From a virus, in the IMG/VR virus record IMGVR_UViG_3300025646_000072, positions 1 to 47,986 of that record: a stretch of 47,986 nt of DNA. The stretch is one strand, 5' to 3'. Position 1 is the stretch's first letter; the number at the start of each line of letters is the position of its first letter. Positions 31,232 through 36,390 of the stretch are shown piece after piece. The notes under the pieces are model-generated. The model worked only from the letters and a program-made list of their open reading frames with translations. It ran no database searches and was not told the origin of the DNA. Both the position numbers and the translations under genes were made by a program.

Positions 31232-31257
31232 TGAGGTCAAGGGTTATGGGTTATAAT
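31228..31257 (+). promoter_or_regulatory. Promoter for the 31.3 kb leader RNA (TTGATG-18-TATAAT)
   Basis: TTGATG at 31228-31233, 18 bases, perfect TATAAT at 31252-31257. The expected start, near 31264, falls at the base of the hairpin that begins at 31261, so the transcript would open with that hairpin. Confidence 0.5.
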
Positions 31258-31260
31258 AGT

Positions 31261-31374
31261 TTTGGTTGCTCTCCTGCCCTCCTTGTATCAACATCATATC
31301 AAATGGAGAGTAGCCAAACGCTCTCTGTGGAATCGACTCCTATTAGATTATTCATATTCGGTTTCGCAGAGGGC
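31261..31374 (+). promoter_or_regulatory. Structured 5' leader with anti-Shine-Dalgarno loop
   Basis: TTTGGTTGCTCTCC 31261-31274 pairs with GGAGAGTAGCCAAA 31305-31318 over 14 pairs (two G-U). Its 30-base loop contains CCTCCTT, and CTCCTT 31279-31284 is the exact complement of AAGGAG 31384-31389, the ribosome binding site of the next gene. A second stem joins GCTCTCTG 31320-31327 and CAGAGGGC 31367-31374. The arrangement suggests cis translational control or a trans-acting antisense RNA. Confidence 0.55.
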
Positions 31375-31395
31375 ACTTTTAGAAAGGAGAAATAA

Positions 31396-31659
31396 GTGAT
31401 TATAGTTATTTACGAAATACGTGACGGTGAACACGAATACGAGTCTATCGACTATTTTAGAGATAAAAATATATCCGATTATCGAGAAGGTAAAATTACC
31501 GATTTAGATTTATTAAACGAAAAATATGGTATAGAAGCCAGTGACCGTGATAATGAAGATAGTAGTTGGTATTGGATGGGTGGTCTTAGAACAGTTCAAG
31601 TTTATAGTGTTCAAGAAATTACAGAAGAAGAATTAGATATCGTTTCGAGGTTTATATGA
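31396..31659 (+). CDS. Hypothetical protein (87 aa), GTG start
   Basis: GTG 31396 is 6 bases after AAGGAGAA. The product MIIVIYEIRDGEHEYESIDY is an acidic beta-alpha protein with SSWYWMGGLRTVQVYSV in the second half, ending DIVSRFI. No family is recognised. Its ribosome binding site is complementary to a loop in the upstream leader. It overlaps the next gene by 4 bases. Confidence 0.55.
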   Translation: MIIVIYEIRDGEHEYESIDYFRDKNISDYREGKITDLDLLNEKYGIEASDRDNEDSSWYWMGGLRTVQVYSVQEITEEELDIVSRFI

Positions 31660-32156
31660 ATATATTTGTATTAAACGAAGATCCAATCCAAGCTGCAAAA
31701 GACCAATGCGATAAGCATGTAGTTAAAATGATATTAGAAACAGCTCAGATGTTATCGACTACTCAGCGTTGGTTTTACGAAGACGATTATTGTAATAGAG
31801 TTGGTTATTATAAGATTGCTCATATTAACCACCCTTGTACGATTTGGGCTAGGACAGATGCTAGTAATTACCAATGGTTATACGAACATTTTGTAGCGTT
31901 ATGTGATGAATATACGAAACGCTATGGCAAAGTCCATTTAACCGATACTAAGTTGCGAGATAAGCTATCTTACATTCCTGGAGATATGCCAAGTTCTTAT
32001 CCAAATAAGACAACACCATTTGCCCAAGCTATGCCTGACGAATATAAAGATCCAACCGATGCAGTTAAAGCATATCGGAACTATTACATTGGCGAGAAGT
32101 CAGGGTTTGCTAAATGGGAGTATACCGACCCTCCTGAATGGTTCGTTGCCAGTTGA
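31656..32156 (+). CDS. Conserved phage protein, CDKHVVKM...ETAQ family (166 aa)
   Basis: It opens MNIFVLNEDPIQAAKDQCDK and contains KHVVKMILETAQML, HINHPCTIWARTDASNYQWL, TPFAQAMPDEYK and AYRNYYIGEKS. These blocks recur in many phage and bacterial hypothetical proteins in my memory. Conserved Asp, Lys-His, Glu, His and Trp residues suggest an enzyme with a nucleotide or DNA substrate, but I do not know a demonstrated function. It ends at a strong terminator that closes the accessory region. Confidence 0.6.
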   Translation: MNIFVLNEDPIQAAKDQCDKHVVKMILETAQMLSTTQRWFYEDDYCNRVGYYKIAHINHPCTIWARTDASNYQWLYEHFVALCDEYTKRYGKVHLTDTKLRDKLSYIPGDMPSSYPNKTTPFAQAMPDEYKDPTDAVKAYRNYYIGEKSGFAKWEYTDPPEWFVAS

Positions 32157-32160
32157 TCTG

Positions 32161-32183
32161 ACCCCTCATAAGAGGGGTTTTTT
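32161..32183 (+). terminator. Strong intrinsic terminator closing the accessory region
   Basis: ACCCCTC-ATAA-GAGGGGT (perfect 7-bp stem, 4-base loop) followed by T5. It separates the accessory region from the packaging module. Confidence 0.9.
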
Positions 32184-32505
32184 GTGCTTGGTTAGCTCTC
32201 CAGTCTATTAATTTATTAGTCTTATATAGTTATTTCTAAAATATTTTATTTTTTAAAAAAAATTTCTAAAATGGCTAATATCACTAATAAAGTAATAGAA
32301 TCGTCGTCAAAGTCTCGTGGTTAAAGGTTTTTTCGGTCTATTACTTTTTTTAAAATCTATTAGATTTTAACCAACCTATTACTTTTTTAGAGTTGTGGGC
32401 AGGTGGATGCGGCACAGTATATAATTCAGAAAGGAAAAGTTTTTTATTTTTTCTTTTTTAATTTAAAATTAGAGAAATATATCGACGCAACAGGGGTTTA
32501 AGCCT
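32184..32505 (+). other. Gene-free T-rich segment with direct and inverted repeats upstream of terS
   Basis: About 320 bases without a credible gene. Contents: CTATTACTTTTTT twice (32338-32350, 32376-32388) and its inverse AAAGTAATAG at 32289-32298; a palindrome TAAAATCTA-T-TAGATTTTA at 32351-32369 between the direct copies; TTTCTAAAAT twice near 32233 and 32263; and a TATAAT hexamer at 32420-32425 without a good -35. Location just before the terminase small subunit gene suggests a packaging recognition site or replication origin, or only a promoter region. Confidence 0.5.
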
Positions 32506-33051
32506 ATGAAAGAATTAGAGTACGTAAGATTAGAACCAACAGAAGATGGTAAAGGTATGGTAGATCCAGACGGTAAGATCTGGCAACCGTTAAACAGTAA
32601 ACAAAAACGATTCGTTAGCGAGTATATAAAAGGCGAAAGTGCTACACAAGCGGCTATAAAAGCAGGCTATACCAAGAATCGTAACGCAGCCAAACGACAG
32701 GGCAGTGTGTTACTAAATCACAACCCAGTAGTCCGAAACTACCTTATAGACCAATCAATAAAGTTGCAAGAGAGGTCTAGGGTAGATATAGACTCTCATC
32801 TTTCAGCTCTTTACGATTTAAGAGAAGAAGCCAAAGACCAAGGACAAATATCAGCGGCTATAACAGCCGAAGTCCATCGAGGGAAGGCTGGTGGACTGTA
32901 TGTCGACCGACGAGAGATCATCCAACAACAGATCCAATCCATGCCAAAGGAAGAAATTATCCAACGCCTTGAACAATTAATCCAAGCCAACTTCCCAAAA
33001 ATCATAGAAGCCCAAGTCGTCCAACCAACCAACCAAACCAAAGACCAATAA
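32506..33051 (+). CDS. terS: Terminase small subunit
   Basis: This 181-residue protein has the Terminase_2-type helix-turn-helix: LNSKQKRFVSEYIKGESATQ, AAIKAGYTKN and AAKRQGSVLLNHNPVVRNYL at residues about 29-85. A coiled-coil-like oligomerisation region follows (DSHLSALYDLREEAKDQ), then QSMPKEEIIQRLEQLI near the C-terminus, as seen in small terminases. It recognises phage DNA and delivers it to TerL, encoded 3.3 kb downstream. The separation from terL is unusual, with a duplicated regulator cassette and other genes between. The C-terminal codons merge into CCAA-type repeats. AAGCCTATG lacks a strong ribosome binding site. Confidence 0.85.
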   Translation: MKELEYVRLEPTEDGKGMVDPDGKIWQPLNSKQKRFVSEYIKGESATQAAIKAGYTKNRNAAKRQGSVLLNHNPVVRNYLIDQSIKLQERSRVDIDSHLSALYDLREEAKDQGQISAAITAEVHRGKAGGLYVDRREIIQQQIQSMPKEEIIQRLEQLIQANFPKIIEAQVVQPTNQTKDQ

Positions 33052-33163
33052 CCATCGTCCCTCGTCCTTCGTCCTTGGTCAATCGATCGTCTATCGTGGT
33101 TCGTGGTTCGTCGCAAACTAGGTGACTAAGCGATGAAAGAGGGAAGATAAATTAGATAAAATA
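33019..33163 (+). repeat. CCAAN/TCGTN simple-repeat block, copy 1
   Basis: The end of terS and the following gap consist of strand-biased short repeats: CCAACCAACCAAACC-type units, then TCGTCCYTCGTCC-type units, and finally the 18-mer TGGTTCGTGGTTCGTCGC at 33097-33114, followed by AGGTGA at 33120-33125. The same order recurs at 33,570-33,740. From 33,052 to 33,255 the segment holds this block and a recurrent-class promoter only. Confidence 0.65.
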
Positions 33164-33167
33164 GTTC

Positions 33168-33196
33168 TTTACTTTTATTATTAAATCGGCAACAAT
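33168..33196 (+). promoter_or_regulatory. Recurrent-class promoter
   Basis: TTCTTTACTTTT with TTTACT at 33168-33173, 17 bases, AACAAT at 33191-33196; TATATATAG follows immediately. It precedes the gene at 33,256. Confidence 0.5.
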
Positions 33197-33255
33197 ATAT
33201 ATAGTTAATTAAATGGTTTAATTAACACTAACAAGTTTTAGAAAGGAGAAAGATT

Positions 33256-33537
33256 ATGAAAAAACTTGATATGCCAAACGTGACTGTTAGATCTAGACAA
33301 GGTGTGACAGCATACAAACTAACTTGCGAGTCTATTCCAAAGATCGCACCACAGGCTCAGCTGATCCTCTGGGCGGTTAGCGAGTGTGCTGACAAGAATG
33401 GTCTAGCGACAGTTGAGAACATTGCCGAGTTCCTAAAAGGTGTCGACAATTTCAAAACTGTCCAGCCAGTCATTAGGGTAATTAGACATTACCAAAAAGA
33501 TATGGCTGATCGAGGTCTGATAGAGCTCGTAGCCTAA
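33256..33537 (+). CDS. Winged-helix-like small protein, paralogue 2 of 3
   Basis: This is a 93-residue protein: a basic start (MKKLDMPNVTVRSRQGVTAY), then a helical domain with APQAQLILWAVSECADKNGL and a C-terminus RVIRHYQKDMADRGLIELVA. The last 65 residues align with the proteins at 24,899 and 33,838, sharing the Q-x-x-x-hydrophobic, Y-x-K and G-L/I-E-L positions. It may be a DNA-binding regulator or nucleoid-type protein. Its own promoter, AGAAAGGAGAAA ribosome binding site and UUCG-loop terminator make it a self-contained cassette. Confidence 0.6.
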   Translation: MKKLDMPNVTVRSRQGVTAYKLTCESIPKIAPQAQLILWAVSECADKNGLATVENIAEFLKGVDNFKTVQPVIRVIRHYQKDMADRGLIELVA

Positions 33538-33544
33538 TCCAAAG

Positions 33545-33569
33545 TGCCCACTTCGGTGGGCATTTTTTT
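33545..33569 (+). terminator. Intrinsic terminator with UUCG tetraloop
   Basis: TGCCCAC-TTCG-GTGGGCA followed by T7: a perfect 7-bp GC-rich stem with an extra-stable tetraloop. Confidence 0.9.
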
Positions 33570-33740
33570 ACCCAACCCAATCACCAATCAACCAATCGCC
33601 CAATCCAACCAATCAACCAATCCAATTAACCAATTCCCAATTCCCACATTCCACCTTCCATGATCACTCGTCTCTCGTCGTTCGTGCCTGATAGTTCGTC
33701 GCTGATGGTTCGTGGTTCGTCGCTTTTTATAGGTGATAAA
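33570..33740 (+). repeat. CCAAN/TCGTN simple-repeat block, copy 2
   Basis: CCAATCAACCAATC-type units run to about 33,656, followed by CTCGTCTCTCGTCGTTCG-type units and a second exact copy of TGGTTCGTGGTTCGTCGC at 33706-33723, then AGGTGA. The order matches the block at 33,019 and lies upstream of the next paralogous gene. The 268 bases between the terminator and the gene hold this block and a promoter. Confidence 0.65.
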
Positions 33741-33767
33741 AAAGATTAATAAAGATTAATAAACCGC

Positions 33768-33798
33768 TTTACTTTTAAAATAATTCAGGCAATATAAT
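33768..33798 (+). promoter_or_regulatory. Recurrent-class promoter
   Basis: ACCGCTTTACTTTT with TTTACT at 33768-33773 and a perfect TATAAT at 33793-33798 after 19 bases (AATATA lies at 17). It precedes the gene at 33,838. Confidence 0.55.
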
Positions 33799-33837
33799 AG
33801 GTATATTAACTAACTCAATAACTAATAGGAGAAAATT

Positions 33838-34143
33838 ATGAGTAAGAAAGTAAACTTAACCTTTAAAGCTACTAAGTCCGTTCGCAAGGGCAATCAGGTT
33901 TCCGCTTATACGCTTAACCCTGATAACTTAGGCGAGGCTAATAAAATGGCTGGGCAAGCTCAAGCTATAGTAGCTACGCTAGTAGAACTAGCTAACGAAA
34001 CAGGTAGCTTAACTATTACTAGGGAAAAGCTACTTGATAGCCTTAACGCTACTAACGTTTTAGATAGCGTACAACCTACAGGTAAAGTCGTTAGCCATTA
34101 CCATAAGAAACTACAATCGTATGGCGTATTAGAACTAATCTAA
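33838..34143 (+). CDS. Winged-helix-like small protein, paralogue 3 of 3
   Basis: This 101-residue protein starts MSKKVNLTFKATKSVRKGNQ (basic) and has a helical domain with AGQAQAIVATLVELANETGS and C-terminus GKVVSHYHKKLQSYGVLELI. It aligns with the neighbour at 33,256 (AxQAQxI and the YxKxLxxxGxLEL end). Together with its upstream repeat block and promoter it looks like a tandem duplicate of the 33,256 cassette that has diverged. Function is unknown; a DNA-binding regulator is the simplest guess. Confidence 0.6.
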   Translation: MSKKVNLTFKATKSVRKGNQVSAYTLNPDNLGEANKMAGQAQAIVATLVELANETGSLTITREKLLDSLNATNVLDSVQPTGKVVSHYHKKLQSYGVLELI

Positions 34144-34163
34144 TAGCTACTAGCTAACGGATA

Positions 34164-34186
34164 GGGGGCTTAACGCCCCCTTTTTT
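34164..34186 (+). terminator. Strong intrinsic terminator
   Basis: GGGGGC-TTAAC-GCCCCC followed by T6. It closes the duplicated cassette region. Confidence 0.9.
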
Positions 34187-34433
34187 ATGCCCTTCGAAAA
34201 GGTTCATACCAACCTACCAATTATAAATAATATATATAATACCCCCCACCCCCCATAAGCAGCAGTTATGGTGCCCCCCCACCCACCCTCCCTTAATCCC
34301 CTCAAACAATCCTAGTAACTTTACGTTTGAAAATTTGTCGCATATGTATTTTTCAAATACCCCTTTACTTTTTTAGTCATCGTATCCATTTGTAATTATT
34401 TGTTATATAATCTTGATCTACAGCATAGATGAC
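34187..34433 (+). other. Gene-free segment with C-tracts (minus-strand G-quadruplex) and hairpins
   Basis: 34242-34254 and 34274-34292 are runs of C broken by single A or T. On the minus strand the latter reads GGG-A-GGG-T-GGG-T-GGGGGGG, a textbook G-quadruplex motif. Between them CCATAA-GCAGCAG-TTATGG forms a hairpin. Downstream, TTTGAAAA and TTTTTCAAA form an inverted repeat near 34,327-34,358. TATAAT at 34406-34411 may start the packaging transcript. The GC content contrasts sharply with the AT-rich surroundings. Confidence 0.6.
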
Positions 34434-34784
34434 ATGGCTATAGAGAACAAAGACGACAAACGGTTTCTAAAGAATCTTAGATTCTTACAATCGTACCACG
34501 ATCAATCGTCAATGGATCCTGGATCGTTGAATGGTGACGAAGTAACCATGTACCTTAAAACTCCTGTCGTAGACGGTAAATACTATATCCTGCCGAGCTT
34601 TGATCAACAGACAAAACAGATCATTGAAAGCGAAGATGAGGTAGGTAAAAAATTTTCCGAAGCTATTGAACAGGGAATCGTGGAAGGTTATGATAGTGCT
34701 GATGAAGCGTTGGCAGCATTGCCAATAATTTATAAACAAATAACTGGATTAGATATTCAACCGAAAAGGTTTAATGGCAACTAA
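34434..34784 (+). CDS. Hypothetical protein at head of packaging operon (116 aa)
   Basis: ATG 34434 (MAIENKDDKRFLKNLRFLQS) is chosen over an upstream TTG because it lies at a usual distance from a TATAAT at 34406. The second half contains VTMYLKTPVVDGKYYILPSF and ends KQITGLDIQPKRFNGN. The 'YLKTPVVDGKYYILPSFD' segment resembles phage proteins encoded near terminases, in my memory, but the function is not known. It overlaps the next gene by 11 bases. Confidence 0.5.
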   Translation: MAIENKDDKRFLKNLRFLQSYHDQSSMDPGSLNGDEVTMYLKTPVVDGKYYILPSFDQQTKQIIESEDEVGKKFSEAIEQGIVEGYDSADEALAALPIIYKQITGLDIQPKRFNGN

Positions 34785-34926
34785 ATTTTTAAACAGAGTC
34801 GACAGAACAAAAGCCACGACTGGTCGTGGAAAGAAAACTGCTCAAGGTCGACGGAACGTTGCCTTTGCAACTATGAACAAAGAAAAGAAATCTAGTTTCA
34901 AAAAATATAGAGGACAGGGCAAATAA
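34774..34926 (+). CDS. 50-residue basic microprotein
   Basis: The product starts MATKFLNRVDRTKATTGRGK and ends FKKYRGQGK. It is rich in Lys/Arg/Gly/Thr with no acidic cluster. It overlaps both neighbours (11 bases and 1 base). Strong positive charge suggests DNA contact during packaging. Similar small proteins accompany marine phage terminases (recollection). Confidence 0.55.
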   Translation: MATKFLNRVDRTKATTGRGKKTAQGRRNVAFATMNKEKKSSFKKYRGQGK

Positions 34927-35573
34927 TGGAAACCGTAACCGTCAGTCGAAAATTTACGGAAGACGATTTACGTTTTTTACCATCAAGTATTGCTGACTAT
35001 ATTCGATTAAACGATTACGAAGTTCCTTCAGGATACGGTTCAGGTATCCGTAATGAAATAGAAACACAAAAATATAATCTTCAAAAACAACGCAACGACC
35101 CTGATGCTATGTACAATAGTCCTGAATATTCTAGGGAATCGACCACGGACAGTTTACTTGAAGCTATCGGACGATTAACCGAGCCTAAAAGTATTTATAA
35201 TATGGTTGACCCTGTTACAAGATTATTATTTAGTGAAGCAACAGGTGGTGTGGCTTCTTATCGAACTGATCTAGACGAATTAACTTTACCTTCTTCTGCA
35301 TTATATAAGTCAGGTAAAAAAGATCCTGAAATCGAAGCCCATGAATATATTCATCGTGGGTTACGTAAAAGCCCTATTAAAGATTTAACCCCTATTAACG
35401 AACATTTATATATTGGTGTTAAAACAGGAAACGATAAATTAATACAAAGTATTAAAGACCAATACCTTAAAGGTATGCCTCAAGAAGAGTTTCAAGAGAA
35501 ATTAAATCTTTTAGTTTCACAAATAGACCGTATAACAGAAAGACGAAACCGTTTAGATGAGCTTTACGACTAA
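34926..35573 (+). CDS. HExxH-containing putative zinc metallopeptidase (215 aa)
   Basis: The sequence EAHEYIHRGLRKSP contains H139-E140-Y-I-H143, the zincin active-site motif, within a plausible helix. The flanking regions are charged and helical, with no clear third ligand, although E159 and H160 follow 16-17 residues later (NEHLYIG). It may process virion proteins or cleave peptidoglycan cross-links, since no other lysis or protease gene is visible. The motif can occur by chance, so the call is tentative. It begins inside the stop of the basic microprotein. Confidence 0.45.
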   Translation: METVTVSRKFTEDDLRFLPSSIADYIRLNDYEVPSGYGSGIRNEIETQKYNLQKQRNDPDAMYNSPEYSRESTTDSLLEAIGRLTEPKSIYNMVDPVTRLLFSEATGGVASYRTDLDELTLPSSALYKSGKKDPEIEAHEYIHRGLRKSPIKDLTPINEHLYIGVKTGNDKLIQSIKDQYLKGMPQEEFQEKLNLLVSQIDRITERRNRLDELYD

Positions 35574-35592
35574 ATACTTTTTGATATATAAT
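35563..35592 (+). promoter_or_regulatory. Promoter giving a probably leaderless transcript
   Basis: GCTTTACG (TTTACG at 35563-35568), 18 bases, perfect TATAAT at 35587-35592. The ATG of the next gene is at 35600, 7 bases after the -10, so transcription would start at or one base before the start codon. No ribosome binding site is present. Confidence 0.5.
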
Positions 35593-35599
35593 CGCTAGT

Positions 35600-36385
35600 A
35601 TGGCAGAATACACCGATAACGTTTATCGACGTCTTGAAGATCAAGGTCAAGTTAGTAGGATAGGCACAGATATTAGTGGTGGTGAAAATGTTCGTTATTC
35701 AGAACAACAACCTAACCTTGTAAAAATGGCAAAAGACCTTTATCCTGCTATACTTAAACAATTAGAAGAAAGAGGAATCAAACCTCAAAGAGCATTATCT
35801 GATAAAGACCTTTCTAGAATAGTAGATCAAAGTCCTTCGGTAGCTAACCGTTTAGATCAAATTTTAGAAGTAGGTGGATTTCCTAGCGAAAGTTCTACAC
35901 AACCTATGTCTAGAGGCGAAGGTATGATGATGGCAGAATTAATGAATATGCAACCTGTCGGTTCATCAGGAGTTGAAGGTTTATTAGCAGATGTAGCAGG
36001 TATGACACCACAAGGTAGAATGACAAGATTACTTGCCGATAAAAAACTATATTCACAAATGGTAGAAGATTCTACAAAAGTATTAAGGAATATGTTCGGT
36101 AAATCTAATAACCCTAAATTAGACCCTATGGATTTTAATACACGTTATATGTTTGACGACTTCCCTGTTTCTTCAAGACCAAGAGCTTTAGAACAATTAG
36201 AAAAATACCAACGCAGAACACAAGAATTAAGAAACATAGATAATCAAATAGCTTCTTTAGAAAAAGCTATGGGTCAAATGACCACAAATAAAAGAAACTT
36301 ACCTACTGACGAAGTTTTTGAAAGTTTCATGAAAAAAAGTGGTATGCGAGACGGTGGTATTGCAGGTTTACTACGTAGACCATAA
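35600..36385 (+). CDS. Hypothetical protein upstream of TerL (261 aa)
   Basis: This helical, Met/Gln-rich protein (MAEYTDNVYRRLEDQGQVSR at the start) has a coiled-coil-like segment RRTQELRNIDNQIASLEKAM near 210-229 and a C-terminus GMRDGGIAGLLRRP. The 'GGIA' end recalls virion proteins elsewhere in the window (KGGIASL in the gene at 1,506). It is likely a virion or packaging-associated protein. The message may be leaderless, as a perfect -10 sits immediately before the ATG. Confidence 0.5.
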   Translation: MAEYTDNVYRRLEDQGQVSRIGTDISGGENVRYSEQQPNLVKMAKDLYPAILKQLEERGIKPQRALSDKDLSRIVDQSPSVANRLDQILEVGGFPSESSTQPMSRGEGMMMAELMNMQPVGSSGVEGLLADVAGMTPQGRMTRLLADKKLYSQMVEDSTKVLRNMFGKSNNPKLDPMDFNTRYMFDDFPVSSRPRALEQLEKYQRRTQELRNIDNQIASLEKAMGQMTTNKRNLPTDEVFESFMKKSGMRDGGIAGLLRRP

Positions 36386-36390
36386 ATCTT

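Noticed and set aside
32020-32211. Plus-strand ORF overlapping the end of the 166-aa conserved protein
   Set aside because: It is out of frame with a well-supported gene and runs through a strong intrinsic terminator.
32271-32324. 17-codon ORF in the gap before terS
   Set aside because: No ribosome binding site, very short, within repeat-rich non-coding sequence.
33019-33723. CRISPR array or tRNA cluster in the repeat-rich region
   Set aside because: Repeats are 4-6 base degenerate units without regular 25-40 base spacers, and no cloverleaf or GTTCRA loop was found.
34364-34411. CCTTTACTTTTTT with TATAAT at 34406 as one promoter
   Set aside because: The spacing is 36 bases, far from 17-19; only the -10-like hexamer is retained as a possible start signal.
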